From NCBI RefSeq assembly GCF_000315625.1, contig NW_005434655.1, forward strand, positions 341,835 through 405,651: 63,817 nt of DNA, in the 5' to 3' direction. The notes under the pieces were generated by a model. That model did not search any database. It saw nothing but the letters and a program-made list of their open reading frames with translations, and was not told the origin of the DNA. The DNA comes from Guillardia theta CCMP2712 (taxonomy: Eukaryota > Cryptophyceae > Pyrenomonadales > Geminigeraceae). Of this stretch, positions 35,092-44,746 are shown in pieces; position 1 is the first letter of the stretch; each line of letters opens with the position of its first letter. Position numbers and translations under genes: made by a program.

Positions 35092-36627
35092 TCAACCTGG
35101 TAAGCACCACAACCAATCACGAGCTCGACTCACCTTGTCTCGAGTGCCAACAAATGAGTCCTCCGCTCCTCTCTCACATTCTCCATCTTCTCCCACCTTT
35201 CCTATACATCTCATGACAGTAATATAAATCAACCAGAAAGAACAAGAGCACGGATGTTCCGAGGAAAGAGATTGCTTGAGCGACATGAAGGACCCGAAAG
35301 TGATCAAGGCGGCAATTGTTCCAGAATGATGAATCGTAGACTTGTTCACTCTTTGAGCGAGGTCAAATATGCAAAATGATAAGGCTGTTGAATTCTTGTC
35401 GCTCACAAATTTCTTGTACATGTCGTTGAGACTGACTTGCAAACTTTTCTCTTCTCCCTGGATGGCTAAGTCGGTCGTATGGAGTTGAAATTCGAGGAGA
35501 GCGAGCAAGGAATATGACAGTGAGTTCAGCTCTTCGGAGCTTGCGATATCGTGCAAGGCATGAAAGGATGCACTTTCCTGGTAAAGACTGACAATGGCCG
35601 CGACGTCATCAAAGTCAGTCTGCGTTAGATTCTCGCATCGCTCAGGCTGCAACTTGCAAGCCAGACCTTGATGGAGCAGCATGATCAACAGACTCTCACA
35701 CCTCGTCCTCTCCAACAACCGAAACAAGGCAAAGCGAGTCGCTACCCTCGACCTGAGCCAGAGAGACTCGCGCCCTCGCTTCACGACTTGTCGAATGCCA
35801 TGCAGGTCTTGGATCCCCGAGGTTTCGCTTCTCCTGCAGACCGAGGGAGCCAAGCAATCACAAGTCACGATCTTGTGAATGAGCGCATGCCGGTCAAACA
35901 GCTGATCGTCTAGCGTTCGTAACGCCGTCACCTCCTCGTCTGACGCTTCGAAAATATCGCTCGTGCTCTCCAGAAACTCGATGAGCTGCAGGAGGGGATG
36001 GTCGAACTCGCTGCTGGGTATCCGGCTTCTGACAGTCTGGAGGAGGCGAGACATGCTTCGAGTCAACCAGGGAAAGAGCTCAGATCTCTTCGGATGCACG
36101 TGAAGTTCAAAGAAGAAACTCCGCAGGGCAGCAGCAAATGGGTAGCAGCCTCCTCCCAGACTCCCGCTTGCCTGCGCCTCCTCTGATTGCGTGTTCCTTC
36201 TCGTCAGCACGAGAGCTTCAAAAAGGGGTTGCAAACGCTCGGGGAAAGAGCTTCGAATGACAGTCTTCTTCATCTCCCGGAAGAGCACCCTTGAGTTTGC
36301 AATAAGGGATTGGTCTTCACTGCATCCCGCGTGCCTGTAAGAGCAGGCGATAGCTAGCGCAAGCTCGCACGCGTTTCGTATGTTCCATGAAGGTCTGGTT
36401 TCTGATCCTTCATGCATCGAAAGATTCTGCGGCAACTCCAGTTGCGAGAAAGGAGGACCCAGATTCCTGGCAGACTCTACCAACATCCCACGACACAAGG
36501 ATCCTAATTGCTTCCTATCTCTGCATACTCCTCTCTTTCTTCCATCCTCACTCTCAACCTCCTCATCATCATCCATCACCGCCGCCATTAAGGCGCTCTG
36601 AACATCAAGGATCCCGAGCTTCGCCAT
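35092..36627 (-). CDS. Orphan 511-aa protein, single exon
   Basis: True ATG at 36627 and a single open frame, unusual in this intron-rich region. The N-terminus reads MAKLGILDVQSALMAAVMDD, then an acidic patch. The rest looks helical, with Leu-rich segments such as LQLIEFLESTSDIFEASDEE and a hydrophobic stretch FWLIYITVMRCIGKV near the C-terminus. No motif recognised. Codon use resembles neighbours. Confidence 0.6.
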   Translation of the reverse strand: MAKLGILDVQSALMAAVMDDDEEVESEDGRKRGVCRDRKQLGSLCRGMLVESARNLGPPFSQLELPQNLSMHEGSETRPSWNIRNACELALAIACSYRHAGCSEDQSLIANSRVLFREMKKTVIRSSFPERLQPLFEALVLTRRNTQSEEAQASGSLGGGCYPFAAALRSFFFELHVHPKRSELFPWLTRSMSRLLQTVRSRIPSSEFDHPLLQLIEFLESTSDIFEASDEEVTALRTLDDQLFDRHALIHKIVTCDCLAPSVCRRSETSGIQDLHGIRQVVKRGRESLWLRSRVATRFALFRLLERTRCESLLIMLLHQGLACKLQPERCENLTQTDFDDVAAIVSLYQESASFHALHDIASSEELNSLSYSLLALLEFQLHTTDLAIQGEEKSLQVSLNDMYKKFVSDKNSTALSFCIFDLAQRVNKSTIHHSGTIAALITFGSFMSLKQSLSSEHPCSCSFWLIYITVMRCIGKVGEDGECERGAEDSFVGTRDKVSRARDWLWCLPG

Positions 36628-37024
36628 GGCTGCTTTCGGCCATAGAGCCCCCTGAATCACAGTGGACCCACCCTTTAAAGTCCTATTTCCTTCTGCTATT
36701 TCTGAAGTAAATTTGGGGGTGGGGTGGCATTCCAAAGAAAGACGAGGAGGAAGGGCAAGAAGGAGGGGAGGGGAGGGGAAGACAAGGGGAGGAGACAGTG
36801 AGTAAGAGGAGATGGCGGGGAAGGGAAGGAGAGGAAAGGATGGGAAAGCATCTCAGAGAGGAGACAAAAGTGGCGTGTAGAGGATGTAGGACACGTTTTC
36901 TTACTAGCATTGCACCAGGTTTGGCGATGCAGCAGCTGAAGCAACTGATCATTCCTGCGTCTCTTATGTTCCGCACTCACTAATCTTCTTGTATCCCTTG
37001 TACCCCTTGTTTCAACATCTGGCG
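36628..37024. other. Intergenic, purine-rich
   Basis: Contains gaggggagggg-type runs at about 36745-36860 between two divergent genes. No exon or known element seen. Confidence 0.4.
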
Positions 37025-37627
37025 ATGTGTACGTCCCAGCAACCGAGCAGCTTTCATCCCCCCCCGCCCTCATGGATGTCTTCTCCTTGCTTTATACAGA
37101 CTGTCAGAACTCAGCAGCACATGCTGAGACGATGCGACGTGGCGTTCTGTGAGAAGCTGCATGGGCCCCAGGCTGTCTTTCATGGGGTGAAAGGATCGAG
37201 CGAAGCCAGTCGTGGCTCGAAACCATCCTTGCTCGCCCCGTTGTCCATGGCCTTCAGCTCTGTCGACGCGCTGCACATGGCCTTGCCAGTCTTCGGTGCT
37301 GCTTTTCTTGCGGCGATCTTCCTGTCCTTTGCCGCCTTTCTTATCTCATGGCTGTATCGCCTCATCTTCGTCAACGCCTGGGCCTTTCTCATCTCCAAGA
37401 TTCCCAACAGTCTCATCGCTGCCTCGGATGAGGACGGGGAGAGTCCTCAAGGCCGATGGAGCCGAACACCTGCGAGAGCAAGACAGACTGCCACCGTCAG
37501 GAAAGAAGAAGAGATGCTTGCTAGAGGAGGAAAGGAAAGGTTGAAACCAGCAGGTCAGCCAGGAGGGGCTGACCTGCTCAAGAAGAACAAGGTGGTCGAC
37601 GATCGTCCCGAGGCAGCAAATGTCTGA
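37025..37627 (+). CDS. Orphan membrane protein
   Basis: ATG at 37025, 200 aa in one frame. The middle carries two close hydrophobic segments, LPVFGAAFLAAIFLSFAAFL and SWLYRLIFVNAWAFLI. The C-terminal 60 residues are highly charged (Lys/Arg/Glu), likely cytosolic. Part of the N-terminal region may be an artefact because an acceptor-like site precedes 37098. No family recognised. Confidence 0.45.
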   Translation: MCTSQQPSSFHPPPPSWMSSPCFIQTVRTQQHMLRRCDVAFCEKLHGPQAVFHGVKGSSEASRGSKPSLLAPLSMAFSSVDALHMALPVFGAAFLAAIFLSFAAFLISWLYRLIFVNAWAFLISKIPNSLIAASDEDGESPQGRWSRTPARARQTATVRKEEEMLARGGKERLKPAGQPGGADLLKKNKVVDDRPEAANV

Positions 37628-37803
37628 CATGTGAGCTTGCACATCCCCACTGAATGGAATGCAGTTGTCTTGTTTGGACGCGTGGCAAATCAGAAGAAGT
37701 AAAGATGATCCTGAATATGCGATGCTACAACATGTGAGCTAGAGGAGGATCACGGTCAGGATCGAGTTGATTCGTTTCTTCTGTTGTACAGGTTGAGTTC
37801 GGC

Positions 37804-38332
37804 ATGAGCATTGAGTTGCCTCTCAATGGTGTTGGTGTTCTTTTCACTGCTGGAGGCGGCACTGTTGTCAAAAGGTACTCTCTCCCTCTTGATCTCTGCT
37901 TCTTTCGTGATCAGCTCCAAGGTGCTGGCCTGACGGGACCCTTTACGACCGATTCGCCTTCCGCACAGGGACGGTGCTAGTGAAGGAGGAGAGGAAGGAG
38001 CGAGGGAGGAACGTGGTGTTTGCGGATTCTCTGCGGGATTTTTTGGGCTCTCAGAGCCAGAAGACGATCGGAGAATGGAGCTTTCAGCTAGAGGAGAGCG
38101 GGCGAGTGCTGCTGGGCCATGACAGGGAGGTAAGAGCAAACCAGATGGTGGGGGTTCAGTGAGAAATCCACAGGAGCTGCTGCTGCTGGACGATGGTTTT
38201 GCTTTCTTCGGGGAGGAATCACGAGGAGTTCTGGTCCGGAGGAAGGAGGAGGTGCAGGTGATGGACTCGTCCTCCCTGCTTCGCATCGTCGGAAGATCTT
38301 CAGACGCGATCGTGAGCAGCATAGTGACCTGA
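37804..38332 (+). CDS. Orphan 145-aa protein with MORN-like start
   Basis: Exons 37804-37874, 37922-38129, 38174-38332; whole number of codons, canonical introns. The first part reads GVGVLFTAGGGTVVKRCWPD then GTLYDRFAFRTGTVLV, a pattern faintly like a MORN unit. The rest is mixed alpha/beta with SLRDFLGSQSQKTIGEWSF. No leader. It ends 15 bp before the U-box gene start, so transcription units nearly touch. Confidence 0.55.
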
Positions 38333-38347
38333 AGGAGGGAGACGGTG

Positions 38348-38753
38348 ATGGCGACGCTGCAGGATCGACAGCTGGAGCGGAAGAAGAGGAAGAGGACGCA
38401 AGAAGAGGAGAGCATGCAGGAGATTCCTGAGGAGCTTCTCTGCCCCATCACCAGGAAGATGATGAGAGATCCTTGGATAGCAGCCGATGGCTTCTCGTAT
38501 GAGGTGACCAACCACTTCTCTCTCCTTCCCCTCCCCCCCTTTTCTCACACCTCGCACATGCAGCGCGAGGCGATCGAGGAGTGGTTCAGCAGCAGGGGCG
38601 TCCGCTCCCCCAAGACGGGGCTGCCGCTGCCGGACGCTAGGTGAGCCCGCGCAGGAGAAGCATGGCCTAACCTGCTGGCGCAGGTTGGTTCCTAACAACG
38701 CGCTTCGCTCGCTCATCGTCTCTCTCACAAGCGACGCCGATGCCTCCCAGTAG
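38348..38753 (+). CDS. Small U-box protein (putative E3 ubiquitin ligase)
   Basis: Exons 38348-38503, 38564-38640, 38684-38753; 100 aa. The U-box is nearly the whole protein: IPEELLCPITRKMMRDPWIA, ADGFSYEREAIEEWFSSRG, SPKTGLPLPDARLVPNNALR. U-boxes recruit E2 enzymes without zinc. A short Lys/Arg-rich helix precedes it. No substrate-binding domain is present, so it may be part of a larger complex. Confidence 0.9.
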
Positions 38754-39008
38754 CAGCGACAAGTCGAAGCGAGAGAGCCTGAAGCCAAGAGTTGATGTTG
38801 GGACCAAGACGACGAGGGAGGGAGGAGAAAGGGAGCAATGTAATGTACTGTTGACATGGACATGAAGAAATGAAGGTCAGTGTCACTTGGACTTTTTCGA
38901 GCAGGAGTCGCTCGAGCAGCTCGCTTGCCACCTACATCACAGTGAATCAAAGAGGAGGCAAACGATGTGGCGAAGGAAGAAATACAAGCAAGGAGGAAGG
39001 GAGGAGAA

Positions 39009-39960
39009 TCACCGGAGCGAGAAGCCAGCAGACTGATCGCAGGGCTCGGATCGGAAGGCGATGAGAACTTCCTTATCGGGGATGTAGAGCGAGTGATCGG
39101 GAGGCTCGATGCCTGAGAAAGGCGTAAGATGGTGAGGAGGGGACAGCCAAAAACCAGTGTAGGTCTTGTAGGCAAGCATAGAGTCTTGCTCCTCGCTTGT
39201 CTTGAACCGCTCGATCGCCTCCTCTCCCGTGTAGATGCGAATGTGCCCGTGAGTCTGGCAGCTGCTGTTAGGAAGGCTTGAGATAACAGAGACGCGGAAA
39301 AGGCCAAGTGAAAAGAGAAGGGCAAGGAAGGTGGGAAGCAAGAAAGAAGAAGCATCAAGACAGAGAAAGGAGAAGCAGGGAAGATGAGAGGAGGGCAGAA
39401 GAAGCAAGGGAAGGAGGGCAGGAGGGGAGCGAGGAAAGGAGAAAGGATGAACGACCCCTGTTAGATGGAAGGACTCGAAGTCTAGAGTCATAGAGTCTGT
39501 CCCTGTCGGTGCTTTGATCAGCCACCTGCCGTCACTTCAGCTCCTGCCCAGCTCGACTAAATGCCAGCTGACCGACAGTCTGCTCCCTGCTTGAAGGAGA
39601 TGGGATGCGGGGACCCCGAGTCAATCTCTCCTTCCTGCGGGCCATCGATGACCACCAAACCTGTGCCAGAGCTTCACTGCTAGGCTGATGAGAGCCGAGA
39701 AGACGACAAGGCAGAGCAACAAAGAAAATGAGCGGCGCAGGGGAGCAGGGGAGCAGGGGAGCAGCGAGTGCTGGCCTCCTGAGGTTAGTCTCACCTCTGC
39801 AGGAGCCTGGAGGAAGGGGGCCAATTGGCTTGTCGATCCCGTTGCATCGAGTGAAGGCTGTTGGGCCTCGGCTAGTCGCTGTTGTATCGTTGACTTTGAC
39901 CGTCTCGTTCAAACCTGAAGGGGCAGCAGGAGCTGCGGCAATCGAGCCGTTCACCCTCGA
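39009..39960 (-). CDS. CUB-like domain protein (partial gene model)
   Basis: Reliable exons: 39525-39456, 39254-39155, 39112-39009, in phase and ending in TGA. They give WLIKAPTGTDSMTLDFESFH, THGHIRIYTGEEAIERF, YIPDKEVLIAFRSEP, CDQSAGFSLR. The order (AP.G..I.LDF..F, then hydrophobic strand plus IYTG, then F.S....GF) fits a CUB-type extracellular module. An upstream piece, about 39960-39790, encodes a Thr/Asn-rich segment with several NxT/S sites and ends in a donor; it probably belongs to the same gene. Start and signal peptide not located. Confidence 0.45.
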
Positions 39961-40222
39961 AGTGCTTCCCCCCTGCTCTGCCGGTCAACTCAAAGCTGCC
40001 ATGATTGCCAGCACATTGACCGTAACGTGTGGACGTGGAACATCAGAAGCTTCATCGACCTACGACAACAGACGCATTAAGCTCATACTGACGTTACGAA
40101 GAGAGAGGATCTTGTTGTGGTCGACGGCTCGTCGCACCTGATTGATCGGAGTAGAAGACTCTCCTTCATCCTCGTCGCGCCCTCGTCCTGTTCAACATCC
40201 AGCTTAAGCCGTAAGAACAAAG

Positions 40223-40396
40223 AATCTATCCCGAGCCAATCTATCCCAAGCCAATCTATCCCAAGCCAATCTATCCCAAGCCAATCTATCCCAAGCCAAT
40301 CTATCCCAAGCCAATCTATCCCAAGCCAATCTATCCCAAGCCAATCTATCCCAAGCCAATCTATCCCAAGCCAATCTATCCCAAGCCAATCTATCC
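40223..40396. repeat. 15-bp minisatellite, about 11-12 copies
   Basis: Unit caagccaatctatcc repeated head to tail with only the first copies varying. Because 15 is a multiple of three, open frames run through it (WLGID repeats on the minus strand, SQSIP on the plus), but no splice or start signal supports translation. Confidence 0.95.
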
Positions 40397-40800
40397 CCGT
40401 CATCACCAGCAGTGCGATCGATCGACGGCTCTTCTCTCTGATCATGTACCAAAGCAGTCAAAGCAAGAATTTTCAGCTTTGATCAATTACGATCTCCACG
40501 CTTCGTATGCTAACGTCGCTGAGTGGTAAGACCAAACCTGAAAGACAATAAGATATGCATTTTGCGAAGCCTGTTGCTCAACCTTTGGAGATTGCATAGA
40601 TCAAGACATTCCTGCAAATCAAATTTTGAGCTCTTCTTCTCACACAATCATCACCGCACCTGTCTGTCTCCGAGAAAGGCTTGCCTAGTTTTCCATGCGA
40701 TCTCAGCCAAAAGTACACGAGACTTGAATTGAAGTGCTATTACCTTCATCATTCGAGATCCAAATTCTCGCTGAAACTGTTTTACTCCCGTTCTTCTCCT
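40397..40800. other. Spacer without supported gene
   Basis: Ordinary GC-poor sequence between the minisatellite and the C-terminus of the next minus-strand ORF. Nothing recognised. Confidence 0.3.
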
Positions 40801-41820
40801 TCACGATGGATGGGTAATCGTTTGCCATGGCTTTTCCAGGTCCCTGGCATCACGAATGAAGAGTATGAAGCGCTCCAGTCTTCTCACCTTTGCCCAGAGC
40901 GGCAGCTCGTAGTCCATGAGAGCTTGACTCAAAGATCCACTCGCGAGAGGGGCAAAACTTGTTTGCCGTACCTCTAAGTCGCCGATTGCGCTCTCTTGAT
41001 ACGGCGTCGTTGCTATCTCGAAGAAAGCTGCAGCTAGTGCTGCTGGACTCCAAGAAGATCGAGTGGTCGCGAGTCCGATGTTCACCAAATACCCCTCTCT
41101 TGGGCTCTTCTCCTGCTGTTGGCTTTTTTCGCTCTCACCCGTCCTTGCAATTGAAGTTTCTTCGTTTGACGCTGAGCTTTCACCGACCTGCGAATGAGCG
41201 CGCTTTTTATCCTCGTGAGTCTTGAAGGAGGCAGCGCTGAATGCTCGCTCTAGATTGAATTGCGCAAAGACATCTTCGACGTTTCCAAGTATGCTGGAAT
41301 CATCTTTCAGCTCCTTGCTCCTTCCCCTGTTTTCAAAGCTTGCTTGCAAGTGTTTCGTGACTGAGTTCCTAATCCAGTGTTCGTCTTGAAGCGATTTCAA
41401 CAATCGTGTCTTGATGCGGTACACGGCTTTCTTGAAATCTGTAGAACTATACTGAACTTGACGATTCAACAGGTCTTTGGACAAGTATTGGCCTCCCTCC
41501 CGTCCATGTTTATCTTCATCCCCGTCACCATGATCACCAGAGGAGTAAACTTCATGCTCCGTCAACCTCTCCTGCCGTTGCGCCCTTTCCTGCATTCTCG
41601 ATGTTTCTTCCCCTTCGTTTATGAATTTTGAGGCTCTGTCTTCGAGTCGGGCAAAGACGTTTTCTCTGGCATTTCCTAACGTGCTCAAATACTTCTCTTG
41701 CAGCTCAGCATGCTGTTCATGTTGCTCCGTGGGGAAGTCTACTACGTAATTGTATGCGAGTGTTATAAGCAGGAGCGCTAGACAAATCGCTAGACCCTCT
41801 CTCCCTCGCAAGGCCATCAT
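40801..41820 (-). CDS. Orphan single-pass membrane protein
   Basis: ATG at 41820, 339 aa, one exon. Near the N-terminus is a single hydrophobic helix, LAICLALLLITLAYNYVV, likely a signal anchor (type II). The rest is hydrophilic, with coiled-coil-like Gln/Glu/Lys stretches (HEQHAELQEKYLSTLGNARE) and several acidic linkers, then a more ordered C-terminal part with LWAKVRRLERFILFIRDARD. No catalytic motif recognised. A lumenal scaffold or tether is one reading. Confidence 0.6.
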   Translation of the reverse strand: MMALRGREGLAICLALLLITLAYNYVVDFPTEQHEQHAELQEKYLSTLGNARENVFARLEDRASKFINEGEETSRMQERAQRQERLTEHEVYSSGDHGDGDEDKHGREGGQYLSKDLLNRQVQYSSTDFKKAVYRIKTRLLKSLQDEHWIRNSVTKHLQASFENRGRSKELKDDSSILGNVEDVFAQFNLERAFSAASFKTHEDKKRAHSQVGESSASNEETSIARTGESEKSQQQEKSPREGYLVNIGLATTRSSWSPAALAAAFFEIATTPYQESAIGDLEVRQTSFAPLASGSLSQALMDYELPLWAKVRRLERFILFIRDARDLEKPWQTITHPS

Positions 41821-41839
41821 CAGGCTAGCAAACTTTGAA

Positions 41840-42782
41840 TCTCATGAATCATCGATCACAGGCATCATCGGATATCAGTCCAACAACCGTCAGTGTGGAC
41901 GGGCCCCCTGACTTGGTTTTTCAGCTCAGCGACTCGTGGCGTTCAGGCGAGTCACGGTGGCAGCCTCTGCATGACCGTCAGGCTTCATCCCGCGCCCTTC
42001 CTGGCTCTCCAAGGCTCGCCATGCTGTTCCCGAAATAGTTGACAACCTCGACCTGTTGGCGAAACGGCTCAGTAACGGCCTGAGACTTTCAGGTCACGGG
42101 TGCCGCCGTAGTAGCCTGACACGGTGAATCAGGCCTAGAGGCCCTGAACCAGCCGAAGGGAAACCGTTGAACGGTCACTCACTCGGACCGTGGCCGACTC
42201 TGACACTCACAGAGTGGAACCACAGTGACTGACCGTTTAGCGGCATCATGACTGCCAGTAATGACTCGTAGCAGATCTTGGCCGTCGCTGACACAGACGA
42301 TTGCATGGCTGTGCACAGCTGGCTCGAAGTCGCGGCTCAGCACATGTATGCTCCGCAGGCTCACTGGCTGCTCCGCCCGGGCCCGGCACCGCACTGCACC
42401 GTCGCGGCAGCCTCGGACGGGCCGCCCGGCGGGCCGGCCCGGCGGGAGCCACCGTGCCAGGCCCTCTGCCGCGGCAGTGAGGACAACTCTAGTCCGTGAC
42501 TATGTGACCAGCCGCGCGCCGGGACTGCCCGTTTATCTGGCATGGCACGGTAGGCAGCTGAGTGCCGCCCCGGGCCGAGCTTCAAGCCTGGGCTAGTAGG
42601 GCTACTAAACGGTGCGGCGGGCCCGGCGCCGGGTCCGGCCCGGTCGGGCCGCGGCTCCGGGATTGAGGCCTGAGCCTGTGATGAGACTCACGAAGCTGTC
42701 CGTAGCCCATAGACCCGTTACAGCCAACCTGCCACGGTAGGTCCGAGGGGCCCAGACAAATGACCCAAACTGCCACCGATCC
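41840..42782. repeat. GC-rich repeat block without genes
   Basis: Stacked CCGG/GGCC words, for example ggcgggccggcccggcggga and gcggcgggcccggcgccggg, with short inverted segments (tcaggtcacgggtg). It resembles 20190-20360, 22740-22805 and 61710-61850 in word content. No frame shows family similarity; the several overlapping ORFs here are composition artefacts. Confidence 0.5.
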
Positions 42783-42832
42783 GATGAAACCACCCCACCC
42801 CACCCCACCCCACCCCACCCCACCCCACCCCA
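42783..42832. repeat. CCCCA pentanucleotide array
   Basis: About nine to ten perfect copies of acccc on the plus strand, bordering the GC-rich block on its right. Confidence 0.95.
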
Positions 42833-44190
42833 AGCAGCTGCAGCGGCACTTGTCTTACCGCTACCCTTGTCGTAACGGGCTTCGGCAAATCTCTACCTTT
42901 CGGAGCCTCCCGGTTACCGGACGGTAGTCCGTAGTACGGGGGTGGTCAAGTACTGTACTCACTTTGAGTACCCCCTCATTCCCCGGATGATCCCTGTGCA
43001 GTGCGCCTGGACACAACTACTCGGACCGTACCCGGGGGTGGACCCTACCCTTTGTGCTACATCTTGAAGTCAACCCGGTGATCGGACCCCCCCTGGCTTT
43101 TGAAGTGTAACAGTCAGGGGAATGAAGATGCTGCTAGTACTGGCCGATGACCTACGACGGCAGGTCGTAGCCCCTCGCTACCGTGCCGGGAGTCAGGCTC
43201 AGTGGAGTGGGTAGGGGTAGGGTACATACGGTAGGCGATGGTAGTTCATAATCGTAACTGCCAGACTTGAAATTCACACCCACCCCCTCATAATCCATCA
43301 CGTGCTCAGTGCTAGCTAGGCCGGAGGGGTGGATTGAGAGCCGAGGTGCTGCGGCCAGGCAGGGGTAGTGGGAGGCCTCGGATGTTCGTGGGCATAGTAG
43401 CGTGAGAGCAGATGGGTCACTGATGACTCTCCTTGTCTCAGGTACCAGGGGTAGGGGGTAGGGTAGTGATTACCTACATTTGGGGGGACAACTGGGTGGG
43501 TGGTGTGATCAGAAGATGTTGTGATGCCAATAACAGTAGCAACGAGTCTCAGAATCCTGCCTAGAACAGGGGGGTGGGGGCAGTTGTACAGGGGGTGGCC
43601 AGATGCCGCCACAGGCTCGAAGCGGGAGTAATCATTTTTGCAAGGAGAGGGATTGGGACGGGTAAAAACACCCTTAGCTGCTGCTGAAAAAGGGGGTAGG
43701 GTATTGTCTACAGACGGACTTGAGGGAAAGATTCTTTAACGGTATGAAAAAGACAGAGGGGGTCGGGGTACTGCCATTGGTATCAGATAGATTCAGGGTC
43801 CTAGGAGCTGGCTGTAGGAGAAGTTAAAAATGGGGGGGTGGGGTTGGGGTCGATAAAATCGAAAACAAGCAAACACTCAGTTAACAGGAGGGGGTTGCGA
43901 GTTTAGAACCATTCGTACGATGGGGGTGGGTCGTATACCCCTCTTCAAACATGAGTGGCAGGCATCATAGCTAGGGTGGTGTGCAAAGTTTCTGAGTCGT
44001 AGGGTCGGCATTCAAAAAGGGGTAGGTGACAAGGGGGTGGGGTGGAGCTGGTCGGGGGATGTAAGTGTTTGAATCAAGGTAGGGCCGACGGTCGTTTGTA
44101 CGAGGAGGAGTAGGAGGAACTCCTCGTACCGGTATTTTTGAAGTGCAACACTGGGGTGGGGGGGTAGTCCTGGTACTAAAGGGATGTGAC
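42833..44190. repeat. G-run (GGGGTRG) repeat block without genes
   Basis: Strand-biased clusters of G4-G8 runs, often as ggggtagg or gggggtgggg, alternate with ordinary sequence for 1.3 kb. Short words are shared with 2830-2860 (gtaccggtatttttg) and 9720-9735 (gggggtagtcct). No long open frame and no splice-able gene is visible. Similar blocks on the other strand lie at 48990-49560 and 52640-52900. Confidence 0.6.
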
Positions 44191-44746
44191 ACGGCTAACT
44201 GGAGGCGCGCAGGGATGCACACGAGGGGAGGAAGGAGAGGGCGAGAGTGAGAGGACGCGGCGTGTTGGGAGGGCTGTGCTTGATAATCAAACAGCATTGG
44301 TGCTAAAAAGAGATCTCAAAGAGAGGAGGGCGCCATTCGAATTGAAAGAAGGTGGAAAGGTGGGTTACTATACCGCAGAGGATAAAGATGTGCAGTACAA
44401 GCTTGCGTAGTGCCGACGGATGAAATCATCGATTTAGCTGAGGTAAGATCATGAATGTTGATAATCACTCATGAACAGCTCAAGGTGGAATTGTACTCAT
44501 TTGATTTGCAGGTTTTACGCAGAGCACATTTGAATTTTTCCGTTATCGATTTCTCCAACGCGAAAGCAACATCTATTGAACACGAGTACTCTTGTCAACA
44601 AATTGTATTCGAACTTCTTGTAGGAGCAAAGTTCAAATCATCAAACCTGAATCCCTGGTTTTTCTCGCATAAGCTTTTCAGCATCGGATATTACTCCCTT
44701 GGCTATTACTTCCTTGGCAATTTCGCACTTGCAGAATAACGGAGAC

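Noticed and set aside
38300-39358. 352-aa minus-strand ORF over the U-box gene
   Set aside because: Antisense to three in-phase U-box exons; Ser/Leu/Pro-rich composition with no motif.
39009-39491. 160-aa minus-strand ORF read as one exon
   Set aside because: Its reading frame mixes CUB-like coding with intron sequence; the spliced model keeps family spacing better.
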